A DNA stretch of 64,000 bases, taken from positions 124,001-188,000 of the forward strand of contig JAFYRI010000011.1 in NCBI GenBank assembly GCA_017559525.1, read 5' to 3'. Origin of the DNA: Alphaproteobacteria bacterium. GTDB taxonomy: Bacteria; Pseudomonadota; Alphaproteobacteria; CAAHEQ01; UBA3637. This document shows positions 33,970 through 47,415 of the stretch, piece after piece (within the stretch, counting starts at the first letter, position 1; the number at the start of each line of letters is the position of its first letter). The notes under the pieces are model-generated. The model did no database searches. It was not told the DNA's origin and saw nothing but the letters and a program-made list of their open reading frames with translations. The position numbers and the translations under genes are program-made.

Positions 33970-36369
33970 TTACTTTTTCATCTCTACTGGTCCAACAATA
34001 TGAATATCTTGTTGCGGGAACGGAATTTCAATATTTTCTTCTTTAAACCGGTTAAAAATACGTTCGCGCAAATCGGTTGCAATCCCCCCCCGATTAGTAA
34101 TATCAGATGTATAACAACTCAATCTAAAATCCAAACTAGAAGCACCAAAATCTGTAAAAGTAACAAATGGTTGCGGTGTTTTTAGAACCTTTTTATTTTC
34201 CAATGGAATCTCTAACAACACCCGTTTAATTAAATCAATATCTGAATTATAGGACACTCCTATTGCAATATCCACTCGCCCAAACTTACTATCGTGTGTC
34301 ATATTTATCAAATTGCTTGATAAAATAGTTGCATTTGGAATGATAATATCAGACTTCGTCCATGTTTCCAAAACTGTTGATCGGATATTAATGCGCTTAA
34401 CAATCCCTTCTTCCCCTCCAATAATAACCCAATCTCCAATTTTTATTGGACGCTCAAATAATAAGATAATACCAGATACAAAGTTACTGACAACATTTTG
34501 CAAGCCCAATCCGGCACCTAATGAAAGAGCACCCGCAATTAATGTTAATCCCTTTAAACTTCCCCCCATAACAACTAAAGCAATTAATACGGAAATAATC
34601 GAGCCCAAAAATCCAATGCCAGCCACAAATGAATTACGAATACCTGGATCCATTTCAATCTTACTTAAATTACCAGATTGCAATGAATTCTTAATCATTT
34701 TAAAAATAAATAAAGATACTAAAAAGGCACCCAACCCCATAAAAATTGAAACAAACGAAATTTTCATATCTCCAATATAAAATCCAGTTAGTAACTTTTT
34801 AGCACTTTGCAATAAAATATCTACAGATACCCCCCAAATTCCCAACAAAAAGAATGTAGCAACGAACAAGAAAACCGGAGCAATTAGGAAACCTACCCAA
34901 AACTCGATTTTTCTCATCAACTTACGAGTAATATGTAATGATGTTTGCCAATACTTTAATCCCAACAATTGATGTAACATCACCTTTATCAATTTATAAA
35001 CAATAAAAGTTATTCCTCCAAAAATAATAGAAAAAATAAATCTATTTAAAATAAATTCAGACAACCGAATATACCCAAATAAAGATAAAACAAAAGTTGC
35101 AGACATTATCAGTGTAATTAAAGTTCCAAATTTTGAACTAGTAGATACATATTCTTCTTCATTTAAAGAAGCCTCATTTGTTTGTTCATTTTTATATAAG
35201 CACCGACTTGCAACTAAAATAACACAAGCTGCTTTAACTAAATTGGCAATCACCTTAATAGCATATTCCATCTCAACCGTCATATCTGTTCGATTAGCCA
35301 TACTCTGTAAAAAAGATACAAAACAAATTAAAATAATTGAAAACAACAATGTGTAACTCAGTTTTTTAGCTTTTTCATCTGACACGTCAATTAAACGCCA
35401 TGCCTGACCTCGTTTAGGCGCAAAAATACTTTTTACAATAGCTTGCAACAAAAAGATCGCCAAAGTATAAGATGCAAAAACTTTTAAAAATGTTCCAAAA
35501 GGTGTACTGTTTATCAAATGATAATAATTAACCCAGAAAATAAAAGCCCCCAACACACCTGCGGGCAATAATCCTCGAGCAATAAACAACCACAAAGCTG
35601 CTGAAACTTTTTGAATATATGTGGGGGACTCAAGACACCCACGATATCCAAAACGTCTACGAATATAAATACCAACAAAAACAGCAATAAATACAGCCAA
35701 ACACATTGTCATGCCCATTTTTAACACATGGACACGCATATCCGTTTTTTGAGAAGCCGTTAAATTATAATACCAAGTCCACGGTGATTTTAAAATATCC
35801 ACCATAAATGTCGTAAACCCTATCAAAGAATCATAAAAGATTTTAGGATTCACAATTGACTGTTCGCGCACTTTTAAAGTATTCCACAAAGACGCATTTC
35901 TCAAACTTAAAATACGATTATTTAACGTATCAACCTTGTTAATCATCAAATCGGCATCTGCGATATGTGTTTTATATCCATCAATCATTTTATTGATTTC
36001 TTCGCGTTTTTTTGCAATATCCACTGGCTCAGCTGCACCATCTGCCGGAGCCTCACCCAAAGCAGATAATTGTTGAGATGCTTCTGTTAATTCTTCTTCT
36101 TTGTTTGTCCGTTTCAACAAAGCATAATCTTGAGCAGCATTTAATGCTTTTGTATAATTAAATGTCTTTCCAAACGACACTTCATTTTGTTTTAAAGAAT
36201 CTTCTATTTTTATAAGCTGTTTGTTAATAGCACTTAATTCAGCTTCTGCCTCAATCAAAGATATTAATGCTTGGGCTTCTGCAGGCATTTGACGCTCCCG
36301 ATTTTCTTGTGCAAAAGCAGCCACATTAATAACACATGCCAATAATATTGCTATAAAAATTTTTTTCAT
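33970..36369 (-). CDS. Large MscS-family mechanosensitive channel
   Basis: 799 aa. A signal peptide (about residues 1-20, ending AFA-QEN) leads into a periplasmic coiled-coil region (to about 200), as in MscK/MscM-type channels. About ten membrane spans follow, and then the MscS core. The pore helix is GLTLIAGALSLGAGLGLQNV and the beta domain contains ERPIKIGDWVIIGGEEGIV, IRSTVLETWTKSDIIIPNA and FTDFGASSLDFRL, ending EIPFPQQDIHI. These channels release solutes on osmotic downshock. It has its own promoter and shares a terminator with the opposite gene. Confidence 0.92.
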   Translation of the reverse strand: MKKIFIAILLACVINVAAFAQENRERQMPAEAQALISLIEAEAELSAINKQLIKIEDSLKQNEVSFGKTFNYTKALNAAQDYALLKRTNKEEELTEASQQLSALGEAPADGAAEPVDIAKKREEINKMIDGYKTHIADADLMINKVDTLNNRILSLRNASLWNTLKVREQSIVNPKIFYDSLIGFTTFMVDILKSPWTWYYNLTASQKTDMRVHVLKMGMTMCLAVFIAVFVGIYIRRRFGYRGCLESPTYIQKVSAALWLFIARGLLPAGVLGAFIFWVNYYHLINSTPFGTFLKVFASYTLAIFLLQAIVKSIFAPKRGQAWRLIDVSDEKAKKLSYTLLFSIILICFVSFLQSMANRTDMTVEMEYAIKVIANLVKAACVILVASRCLYKNEQTNEASLNEEEYVSTSSKFGTLITLIMSATFVLSLFGYIRLSEFILNRFIFSIIFGGITFIVYKLIKVMLHQLLGLKYWQTSLHITRKLMRKIEFWVGFLIAPVFLFVATFFLLGIWGVSVDILLQSAKKLLTGFYIGDMKISFVSIFMGLGAFLVSLFIFKMIKNSLQSGNLSKIEMDPGIRNSFVAGIGFLGSIISVLIALVVMGGSLKGLTLIAGALSLGAGLGLQNVVSNFVSGIILLFERPIKIGDWVIIGGEEGIVKRINIRSTVLETWTKSDIIIPNATILSSNLINMTHDSKFGRVDIAIGVSYNSDIDLIKRVLLEIPLENKKVLKTPQPFVTFTDFGASSLDFRLSCYTSDITNRGGIATDLRERIFNRFKEENIEIPFPQQDIHIVGPVEMKK

Positions 36370-36404
36370 TTTTTATTTCTCCACACTATTTTTTGAATAG
36401 AGTT

Positions 36405-36433
36405 AATATACTATTTTTTTATTAATTTTTCAA
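36405..36433 (-). promoter_or_regulatory. Promoter of the mscS-family gene
   Basis: Minus-strand TTGAAA (36428-36433), 17-bp spacer, TATATT (36405-36410). Confidence 0.77.
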
Positions 36434-36516
36434 TAAAAATATAATTTTACCTCTATACGAAACAAAAAAAAATTGCTATAGTTACCTCACATATTAACTC
36501 AGAAAAAGGAAAAAAC

Positions 36517-37959
36517 ATGATTACTATTAATTTTGTTAAAGAGGTAAAAAAACCTCATGTTCGTATTATACCAACAAAAACAAACAAGGTTTCATCTTCC
36601 GTTTTAACATCAGCAGAAAAAAAGAATGTTAACACAGCAATAAGCCAATCTTATTTCGAAGGAAAATCAGGTCAATTTGTTGATATATTAGGGGGCAACA
36701 GCAAAATTATTATTGCGGGTATTGGAGAAAAGATAACAGAAGGTACTTTTTGTGAGTTAGGTGGTCGCTTAGCATCTAAACAAAACAAAGATACAGAAAT
36801 CGTTTATTATCCAATGGGCACATCAAAAATAGATGAGACACAAGAAGCTATTCATGTCGCTTATGGGGCATTATTAGGGGCTTATCGATTTGATAAATAC
36901 TTAACAAAAACAAAATCAGAAGATAAACCCTCTCTAAAAAAAATAACATTCGTGGTATCAAACCCAACCGCAGCAAAAAAAGCATTTAAAGAAAAACAAG
37001 TGATTGCTGAAAGTGTCTATATGGCCAGAGATTTATGTAGCGAACCCGCGAATATATTAAATCCAAAAGTATTTGCAGATATTATTTCAGATATGGCAAA
37101 AATCGGATTAGAAATTGAAATTTTAACTTTAAAAGAGCTAAAAGCTCAAAAGTTTGGGATGCTATTGTCTGTTGCTCAGGGCTCCGCAAACGAACCTCGT
37201 GTTGCTATTATGAAATGGATGGGTAACCCAAAACAAAAAACTTTTGATTTAGGGTTGGTTGGAAAAGGTGTTACCTTTGACAGTGGTGGCATCTCCTTAA
37301 AACCGGGAGCTGGTATGGGAGATATGAAGCAAGATATGACAGGTGCAGCCGTTGTAACAGCAACAATGCGCTCTGTTGCAATGCGCCAAGTTAAATCAAA
37401 CATTATTGGCATTGTCGGATTGGTCGAAAATATGCCTTCTGGTACAGCTACTCGCCCTGGAGATATTGTAAAATCACTATCGGGACAAACTGTTGAAATT
37501 TTAAATACAGATGCTGAAGGCCGTTTGGTATTGGGTGATTGTTTGTGGTATATGCAAGAAAAATATGGGGTCAAAAAAATCATTGATCTTGCAACACTAA
37601 CTGGCGCCATTATGGTTGCTTTAGGCGAAGAATATGCCGGATTGTTTACTAATAATGATACATTCGCTGATGAATTGCACCTTGCAGGGAAAAATACTGG
37701 CGAAGAACTATGGCGCATGCCAATAAATAAAGTGTACAATAAAATGCTAGATTCAACAATTGCAGACATGAAAAACATTGGAGGAAGAGTTGCTGGAGGA
37801 AGCACTGCTGCATGCTTTTTGGGACGTTTTATTCAAGACGGAACAACATGGGCCCATTTAGACATTGCTGGCGTTGATAACTTTGAAAAAAGCCGTCCAA
37901 CTTGCCCAAAAGGCTCCACAGGTTGGGGCGTTCGTTTGTTAAACGATCTTATTAAATAA
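36517..37959 (+). CDS. pepA: Leucyl aminopeptidase (M17, PepA family)
   Basis: 480 aa cytosolic zinc/manganese exopeptidase that removes N-terminal residues from peptides. After a variable N-terminal domain (1-165), the M17 catalytic domain carries GKGVTFDSGGISLKPGAGM, MKQDMTGAAVV and the signature NTDAEGRLVLGD, which hold the metal ligands and catalytic lysine/arginine; GGSTAACFLGRF and WAHLDIAG follow. The ATG follows AAAAAGG. It stands alone with a strong terminator. Some PepA proteins also bind DNA in E. coli; no evidence for that is seen here. Confidence 0.96.
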   Translation: MITINFVKEVKKPHVRIIPTKTNKVSSSVLTSAEKKNVNTAISQSYFEGKSGQFVDILGGNSKIIIAGIGEKITEGTFCELGGRLASKQNKDTEIVYYPMGTSKIDETQEAIHVAYGALLGAYRFDKYLTKTKSEDKPSLKKITFVVSNPTAAKKAFKEKQVIAESVYMARDLCSEPANILNPKVFADIISDMAKIGLEIEILTLKELKAQKFGMLLSVAQGSANEPRVAIMKWMGNPKQKTFDLGLVGKGVTFDSGGISLKPGAGMGDMKQDMTGAAVVTATMRSVAMRQVKSNIIGIVGLVENMPSGTATRPGDIVKSLSGQTVEILNTDAEGRLVLGDCLWYMQEKYGVKKIIDLATLTGAIMVALGEEYAGLFTNNDTFADELHLAGKNTGEELWRMPINKVYNKMLDSTIADMKNIGGRVAGGSTAACFLGRFIQDGTTWAHLDIAGVDNFEKSRPTCPKGSTGWGVRLLNDLIK

Positions 37960-37976
37960 TCAATTACAAAAACAAC

Positions 37977-38010
37977 AAAAACCTTTCGATTTTTATGTCG
38001 AAAGGTTTTT
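37977..38010. terminator. Bidirectional terminator of pepA and the convergent small genes
   Basis: AAACCTTTCGA / TCGAAAGGTTT stem with an 8-base loop and T tracts on both strands. Confidence 0.87.
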
Positions 38011-38030
38011 ATATTAAAAATAACTATTAA

Positions 38031-38231
38031 CTACTTCTTTTTACCCAAAGAAGAAGCACTTCCTTCATCCATTTTCGAAAAAATACTACGATCAACATTA
38101 GAATCAGGATCGGCTTGAAGACCTATCTTTTTAAAAGCTTCTACTCCTCCAGCTTCATCAGCCAAAACTGTCGAAGACAACCCCATCATTAATAAACAAA
38201 TGCTTAATACACATAATATTAATTTCTTCAT
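38031..38231 (-). CDS. Small secreted protein, unrecognised
   Basis: 66 aa. A signal peptide MKKLILCVLSICLLMMGLSS is followed by TVLA and probable cleavage before DEAGG. The mature part is only about 42 residues and is polar (GVEAFKKIGLQADPDSNVDR, then SIFSKMDEG), ending in lysines. AAGGAGGAAA is a strong ribosome site. It lies 25 bp after the 174-aa gene on the same strand, so they probably form an operon. No family is recognised. Confidence 0.75.
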   Translation of the reverse strand: MKKLILCVLSICLLMMGLSSTVLADEAGGVEAFKKIGLQADPDSNVDRSIFSKMDEGSASSLGKKK

Positions 38232-38256
38232 AATATTTCCTCCTTATTTTATTATG

Positions 38257-38781
38257 TTAACGCCCTGAAGAATCCCTATAGCGATCATAGTTAATTTGTA
38301 CACCTGATTTTGAATCTTTTTCAGGAGTTACTTTAGTTTTGCGCGGAGCATTAGAGGGAGTACCCCCTGCATTTTCAGGGGTAGAAGACACACTATCTCT
38401 ATCTCCAATATATTTTTTATCCTCAATTAAAGTATTTCCCAAATCACCAGGATGCGTTTGCCCCGCCCAAACACCTGACATTGGAGCTGGTTGATTTCTC
38501 CGCTCTCCAGAATGAACAAGTGTATCAATGTTTGTATTTGGACGAACATATCCACTTAATGCACCTTTTTTTGCAATTTCACTAGAAAAACGATTGTTAA
38601 CACCTCCAGGACCATATCTTGGATTTGCTTTTCTTTGCGCTTCGCGCTCCTGCCTAAATGCTGCAACTTCTTTTTGAGCTATAGCTGCCTCATGTTCTCT
38701 ATATTCATGACAAGCATACATAGCGACCCCAACCGCCCCTAATAATGCTAAACTTACCATAGGATGCATTTGTTTGCTCAT
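38257..38781 (-). CDS. Membrane-anchored low-complexity protein, unrecognised
   Basis: 174 aa. One hydrophobic segment near the N-terminus (MVSLALLGAVGVAMYAC, about residues 7-23) acts as signal or anchor; the trailing cysteine could be a weak lipobox. An Arg/Gln/Ala helix with EYREHEAAIAQKEVAAF follows, then a long polar, Gly/Pro/Asn-rich tail that looks disordered. The ATG at 38781 sits 8 bases after GGAG, while the ATG two codons upstream is too close to that site, so I take MSKQMHP as the start. It is the first gene of a two-gene unit with the 66-aa secreted protein. Confidence 0.72.
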   Translation of the reverse strand: MSKQMHPMVSLALLGAVGVAMYACHEYREHEAAIAQKEVAAFRQEREAQRKANPRYGPGGVNNRFSSEIAKKGALSGYVRPNTNIDTLVHSGERRNQPAPMSGVWAGQTHPGDLGNTLIEDKKYIGDRDSVSSTPENAGGTPSNAPRKTKVTPEKDSKSGVQINYDRYRDSSGR

Positions 38782-38811
38782 AATCATTCTCCTTAATAAC
38801 TATCTACCATC

Positions 38812-38840
38812 AGTATATCACAAAAATAACAACTTGTCTA
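38812..38840 (-). promoter_or_regulatory. Promoter of the 174-aa and 66-aa envelope genes
   Basis: Minus-strand TAGACA (38835-38840), 17-bp spacer, TATACT (38812-38817) with an extended -10 TG. Confidence 0.82.
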
Positions 38841-38952
38841 GATATTTCAAAAAAAACAATTGTTTTCATATTGTTATGAAAATATTTTACTTAATAACAT
38901 ATGGCATTAAACTTTTTATACGTATTAGCAATTAATTAAAAACCACAACACA

Positions 38953-38990
38953 AATAAAACAACCGCCTCCTTTTTTAAAGCGGTTGTTTG
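38953..38990 (-). terminator. Terminator of gyrB
   Basis: Minus-strand AAACAACCGC, 13-base loop, GCGGTTGTTT, then a T-rich tail, 20 bases past the stop. Confidence 0.87.
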
Positions 38991-39009
38991 TTTTTCAGTG
39001 TTGTTAATC

Positions 39010-42598
<3,589 letters not shown>

Positions 42599-42607
42599 TT
42601 ACTCTCT

Positions 42608-43723
42608 CTATACACGCATTGGCATCAATACAAACAACGCTTTATCATCACCTGCATCACCCAAAATCACCGGACTAACCCCATCAGTTAATTTCATCTG
42701 GACCTTACCCCCTTTCATTTGGGCCAAAATATCCAACAAATAACGATAGTTAAATCCAATTTCTACAGGTTCGCTATCATAAGTTGCATCCATTTCATCT
42801 TCGGCGCTACCTTCATCAGCTGAGGCTGCAGACACTTGCAACAAACCACGATTAATACTGAGCTTAATACCACGAGATTTCTCAGATACAACAGCAACAC
42901 GTTCAATCACATCCATTAAAACAGCCGCATCAGCTTCTAACACTTTGTCATTTGAAACAGGAATAACCCTTTCATAATCAGGATATGTACCATCAATTAA
43001 ACGAGAAGCCAAATCAACATCTCCTATCGTAAAACGAATTTGATTGGCAGACAAAGCAACATTAACTGTACCATCCAATTCACCCGCCAATTTAGATAAC
43101 TCTCCAATAGTTTTTCGCGGAATAATAACACCCGGCATACCCTTAGCCCCCTCAGGCAAGGAAACATAAGCACAAGCCAAACGATGCCCATCTGTAGCAA
43201 CCGCCGTCAAACGCGGATTTTCACCATTTTTTTCATGCAAATAAATACCATTTAAGTTATAACGCGTTTCTTCTACCGAAGCAGCAAAACCCGTTTTAGC
43301 AATTAAAGCACAAATGTCTGAAGCCGCGACATCAAAATGGAATGGCATATCCTCACGCGTCATAGATGGAAAACCATCCGCAGGCAAACTAGCCAAAGAA
43401 AACCGAGAACGACCAGATTGAATTGTTACCTGATTTGTTTCGCCATTCAAAGCCAAAGCAATTTGAGAACCATCGGCTAATTTTTTAACGATATCATACA
43501 ATTTATGAGCAGGAACCGTAACAGCGCCTTGTATCTCAACCCCCGCTGGAACAGATTCAGATATTTCAATTTCATTATCTGTGGCGCGCAATTGAACACT
43601 ATCGCCCGATGTTTCCAACAATACGTTTGATAAAATGGGGATTGTTTGTCGACGTTCTACAACACTTTGAATGTGGGATAATGCCTTAAGTAAACTACCT
43701 CTTTCAATCGTCAATTTAATCAT
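42608..43723 (-). CDS. dnaN: DNA polymerase III beta sliding clamp
   Basis: 371 aa, the usual clamp length. Three repeated domains make a half ring. The start MIKLTIERGSLLKALSHIQSV with RRQTIPILSNVLLE, the middle TRYNLNGIYLHEKNGENPRL and ATDGHRLACAYV, and the end APVILGD-like SPVILGDAGDDKALFVLMPMRV are all standard, including the C-terminal M(P)MR(V) at the hydrophobic pocket. The ATG follows AAAGGAAAT. dnaA, which precedes dnaN in many bacteria, is replaced here by a divergent Lon-type protease gene. Confidence 0.98.
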   Translation of the reverse strand: MIKLTIERGSLLKALSHIQSVVERRQTIPILSNVLLETSGDSVQLRATDNEIEISESVPAGVEIQGAVTVPAHKLYDIVKKLADGSQIALALNGETNQVTIQSGRSRFSLASLPADGFPSMTREDMPFHFDVAASDICALIAKTGFAASVEETRYNLNGIYLHEKNGENPRLTAVATDGHRLACAYVSLPEGAKGMPGVIIPRKTIGELSKLAGELDGTVNVALSANQIRFTIGDVDLASRLIDGTYPDYERVIPVSNDKVLEADAAVLMDVIERVAVVSEKSRGIKLSINRGLLQVSAASADEGSAEDEMDATYDSEPVEIGFNYRYLLDILAQMKGGKVQMKLTDGVSPVILGDAGDDKALFVLMPMRV

Positions 43724-43901
43724 ATTTATTTCCTTTCACTACTGTATGTTTTTTTCTAAAAAAATCTTACCTTTTTTTTGTAAAAAAAGCCAGCAAAAAA
43801 TGATTTTTTAATCGTATTTTTTATTTTTTTATCTTGCCCCCTTTTTTTTTGAAAAAAAACAAGCTATAAGAAAGAAAAAACATCAGAAAAGGAAGAGCAA
43901 A

Positions 43902-46268
43902 ATGAACCTTAAATTAACTCCAACCGATTTATCGTTGGTAAGCAAACTAACTTCTAAACACATTATCACAGCTCCCAAAAAAATAGAAATCATTGGTCAA
44001 GAACGAGCTTTAGAAGCGCTTAATTTTGGCATCCACATGAATGCACCTGGCTATAATGTATTTTGTGCCGGCCCCAAAGGCGTAGGACGAACAATGTTGT
44101 CGTTGTCTACGGTAAAAAAATATGCTGCTTCCTGTGCCGCACCAGACGATTGGTGTTACATACACAACTTTGAAACACCCCACCAACCAATTGCGGTTAA
44201 CTTCCCTGCGGGTTCAGGAAAAGTTTTTGCTAAAGCAATGAAAAAAATGATAGATAACTTACGAACTGGTTTGGTCATGGCTTTTTCAGATGCCTCCTAT
44301 AAAACACAAGCCGCAGCTATCGAAAGCAAATTCAAAAGCGAAAAAGATGCATATTTTGATAAATTACAATCCTTGATAGAAGAAAAAAATGTAACATTGG
44401 TAAAAACAGCGGCGGGCGTTATTGTTGCTCCAACAGTTGATGGTAAAATTTTGGAACCAGAAAACTTTAACAAGCTACCAAAAACAACACGTAAAAACAT
44501 TATCGAACAAATGACACGTGCTCAAAAACGTATCGAGGCAGAAATAAAAGACACCCCCAAATGGGAAGAAACACAAGCAAAACTATTAGCTGAGTTACAA
44601 ATTCGTACTGCACAAAAAGTTATTAAATCTATTTTATCTCCACTTGAAAAAATGTTTGCAGATCATCCAATTTTAAGTTCACATATCGAAAATATTGGGG
44701 ATGATCTATTGGAAAACATTCCACTTTTTACATCAAACGGAAACGAAGCAAAAGATGCTCGCAATGAACTATTAGAAAAATATACCGTTAATTTGTTTGT
44801 GTCAAATAAAGCGAATGGCGGAGCGCCCGTTGTACATTTGAGCCACCCCACCCTTACAAATTTAATTGGTAAGATTGAACGCGTTCAACAAGCGGGTACA
44901 GTTTTAACTGATTTTTCCATGATACGTCCTGGAGCATTACAATTAGCAAATGGCGGTTTTTTAATTATTGAAGCAAAAGAATTAATTTCAAACCCATATG
45001 CTTGGAATGCTTTAAAACGTAGCTTGTTTTCTCATTATGTAAAAATCGAATCGGGCAGCGATGACAATACAGTTTTCGATGTTGTATCATTGGATCCAGC
45101 CTCTATTCCACTCAATATCAAGGTTGTTTTAATTGGCGAAACCGGATTATATTACGCACTTGCCAATGCCGATGATGACTTTAATCAGTTATTTAAAATT
45201 TTAGCACAGTTTTCCGAAAAAATGCCAAGAACTGTTGTATCAGAAAAACAATATGCCGCTTTATTAAGTAATTTAGTAAAAAAAGAAAAGTTAAAATCAT
45301 TATCTTTAGCAGCAATGAAACGATTAATCGAACATGCTGCTCGTATGGCTGGCAACAAAACTCAACTAACAACCTATTTGGCTCGTATTAACGACATCGT
45401 TCGTGAAGCCAATTACTTTTCAGCTATTGCAAAAGCAAAAAACATAGATGTTCCTCATATTGAACAAGCCATCTCTTCACGCCGTGTCCGTATGGGCTCT
45501 ATGCATACAGACATGATTGACATGATTAAACGTGGAATTATCAACATTGATACATCTGGCCATAAAGTTGGTCAATTAAATGGTTTAGTTGTACACGAAA
45601 CTAGCGATTATTCCTTTGGTCGTCCGAATCGAATTACATGCCAAATCCGTATTGGAGATGGAGAAGTTATCGATATCGAACGCGAAGTCGAACTTGGTGG
45701 CCCACTCCATTCTAAAGGCGTCATGATTTTATCATCATTCTTAGCAAGCCGTTTTTCACAAAGCACGCCTTTATCACTAGATGCTAGCTTGGTATTTGAA
45801 CAATCCTATAGTGAATTAGATGGGGATTCCGCCTCCAGCGCAGAATTATATTGTTTACTTTCTGCTATTTCTGGTATTCCACTCAACCAATCTATCGCAG
45901 TGACCGGATCAGTTAATCAGCTAGGACAAGTTCAAGCTATTGGTGGAGTTAATGAAAAAATTGAAGGCTTCTTTGAAGTTTGCAAATTAAATGGTTTAAG
46001 TGGTTCTCAAGGTGTTATTATTCCAGCCAGTAATGTCCAACACTTAATGCTCTCTCAAGATGTTATCGACGCTGTTAAAGCTAAAAAATTCAGCATTTGG
46101 GCTGTAAAAAACATTGATGAGGGTATGGAAATTTTAACTGGGAAAACCGCTGGAACCATGAACAAAAACGGCACATATCCAACAAACAGCATTAATGGAA
46201 TTGTCGCTGAACGTTTATTGGATTTTTTCAAAAAAGCACAACAAATCAATCAAATGAAAAAGCAATAA
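43902..46268 (+). CDS. AAA/Lon-type ATP-dependent protease (LonB-like, AAA_32 family)
   Basis: 788 aa. An N-terminal AAA_32 ATPase part contains the P-loop-like GPKGVGRTML (about 58-67; Arg instead of the usual Lys, as is common in this subfamily) and a long helical insertion (about 120-260). IRPGALQLANGGFLIIEAKE is the Walker B region. The C-terminal Lon protease domain has the Ser/Lys dyad: Ser643 in ELDGDSASSAEL and Lys686 in GGVNEKIEG. These proteases are relatives of E. coli YcbZ; their substrates are poorly known. The ATG follows GGAAGAG. mnmA starts one base after its stop, so the two are co-transcribed. Confidence 0.92.
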   Translation: MNLKLTPTDLSLVSKLTSKHIITAPKKIEIIGQERALEALNFGIHMNAPGYNVFCAGPKGVGRTMLSLSTVKKYAASCAAPDDWCYIHNFETPHQPIAVNFPAGSGKVFAKAMKKMIDNLRTGLVMAFSDASYKTQAAAIESKFKSEKDAYFDKLQSLIEEKNVTLVKTAAGVIVAPTVDGKILEPENFNKLPKTTRKNIIEQMTRAQKRIEAEIKDTPKWEETQAKLLAELQIRTAQKVIKSILSPLEKMFADHPILSSHIENIGDDLLENIPLFTSNGNEAKDARNELLEKYTVNLFVSNKANGGAPVVHLSHPTLTNLIGKIERVQQAGTVLTDFSMIRPGALQLANGGFLIIEAKELISNPYAWNALKRSLFSHYVKIESGSDDNTVFDVVSLDPASIPLNIKVVLIGETGLYYALANADDDFNQLFKILAQFSEKMPRTVVSEKQYAALLSNLVKKEKLKSLSLAAMKRLIEHAARMAGNKTQLTTYLARINDIVREANYFSAIAKAKNIDVPHIEQAISSRRVRMGSMHTDMIDMIKRGIINIDTSGHKVGQLNGLVVHETSDYSFGRPNRITCQIRIGDGEVIDIEREVELGGPLHSKGVMILSSFLASRFSQSTPLSLDASLVFEQSYSELDGDSASSAELYCLLSAISGIPLNQSIAVTGSVNQLGQVQAIGGVNEKIEGFFEVCKLNGLSGSQGVIIPASNVQHLMLSQDVIDAVKAKKFSIWAVKNIDEGMEILTGKTAGTMNKNGTYPTNSINGIVAERLLDFFKKAQQINQMKKQ

Positions 46269-46269
46269 G

Positions 46270-47346
46270 ATGAAAGTATTAGTCGGTTTAAGTGGTGGTG
46301 TTGATTCTTCGGTTGTCGCATGCTTATTAAAAGAAGCCGGGCACGAAGTAATTGGCGCCACTATGTCGATTTGGGATGCCGAATTGATGAAAAATTTACC
46401 CGATACAGCTAAGGGGTGTTTTTCTCCGCATGGGGAGCAAGATATTGCAGCCGCTAAAGCATTATGCGAAAAACTGGAAATCGTTCATCATGTGATTGAT
46501 TGCAAAGATATTTACCGTGATTTTGTGTTAAAATATTTTAAAGATGAATACTTGTCTGGTCGTACACCGAATCCATGTGTGTGGTGTAATGCGCTTATCA
46601 AATTTGACGCACTTCCAAGAGGAGCAATGCGCGATGGCATTGCTTTTGATAAATTTGCGACAGGACATTATGCTGAAATTTTGTTCAGTAAACATTTAAA
46701 TCGTTGGCAAGTCAAACAAGGCATTGATGCCAAAAAAGATCAAACATACTTTATTTATCGTTTAACACAAGAACAGCTAGCCAGAACCTTAATGCCTCTG
46801 GGCGATAAAACAAAAGATGAGGTTCGTGCTTTGGCCATTAAATATAGTTTGGAAGTTTCAGATAAGCCAGACAGCCAAGATTTTTATAGTGGCGATTTAA
46901 ACGATATTATTTGCGCACCCCCCAAAAAAGGGCATTTTGTAGATAAAAATGGCCGCATTTTAGGAACACATCAAGGCGTATGGAATTTCACAGTTGGTCA
47001 ACGCAAAGGTTTGGGGCTCAGTGCCGATAGACCATTGTATGTATTGGAATTAAATGCCGAAAAAAATGAAGTTATAGTTGGATATGAAGAAGAATGTTAC
47101 CACAATACGGTTATTGTTGGGAATTTATCTTGGTTATCCATTGATAAACCATCTGACCGATTAGAATGTCGCGTTAAAATGCGTTCAACACAAACACCGA
47201 TTCCTGTGTCTGTTTTGGTTCAAGATGATATTGCCATATTAGCATTTGAAACACCACAAAAGGGTGTTGCCAAAGGTCAATCTGCTGTTTTTTATGATAA
47301 GGATGGATTTGTCTTGGGTGGCGGGATTATAGAGGGAAGCAAATAG
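46270..47346 (+). CDS. mnmA: tRNA-uridine 2-sulfurtransferase MnmA
   Basis: 358 aa. MnmA puts sulfur on C2 of U34 in tRNAs for Lys, Glu and Gln. The PP-loop SGGVDSSVVA (8-17) activates the uridine as an adenylate. TPNPCVWCNALIKFD (99-113) carries the first catalytic cysteine, and TGHYAEI, KKDQTYFIYRLTQEQL and HQGVWNFTVGQRKGLGL are all typical. The region that usually holds the second catalytic cysteine (SxxICFI) reads SQDFYSGD (202-209) with no cysteine; Cys215 lies a little further on. Otherwise the domain order is complete. It is the second gene in a unit with the Lon-like protease. Confidence 0.93.
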   Translation: MKVLVGLSGGVDSSVVACLLKEAGHEVIGATMSIWDAELMKNLPDTAKGCFSPHGEQDIAAAKALCEKLEIVHHVIDCKDIYRDFVLKYFKDEYLSGRTPNPCVWCNALIKFDALPRGAMRDGIAFDKFATGHYAEILFSKHLNRWQVKQGIDAKKDQTYFIYRLTQEQLARTLMPLGDKTKDEVRALAIKYSLEVSDKPDSQDFYSGDLNDIICAPPKKGHFVDKNGRILGTHQGVWNFTVGQRKGLGLSADRPLYVLELNAEKNEVIVGYEEECYHNTVIVGNLSWLSIDKPSDRLECRVKMRSTQTPIPVSVLVQDDIAILAFETPQKGVAKGQSAVFYDKDGFVLGGGIIEGSK

Positions 47347-47415
47347 CTTTTGTCTTTATATCAAATACCATTTATTTGATAAATCTAATGAAATAATTTG
47401 TGATAAATAAAAATC

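Noticed and set aside
34313..34780. 155-aa frame antisense to the MscS-family gene
   Set aside because: Shadow frame; Ile/Asn/Pro-rich composition without domain features.
37176..37805. 209-aa frame antisense to pepA
   Set aside because: Lies wholly inside a well-conserved gene in the opposite direction; its residues reflect pepA codons, with no start signal.
47359..47381. TATCAAATA / TATTTGATA inverted repeat after mnmA
   Set aside because: An AT-only-type stem with no T tract; too weak to call a terminator or operator.
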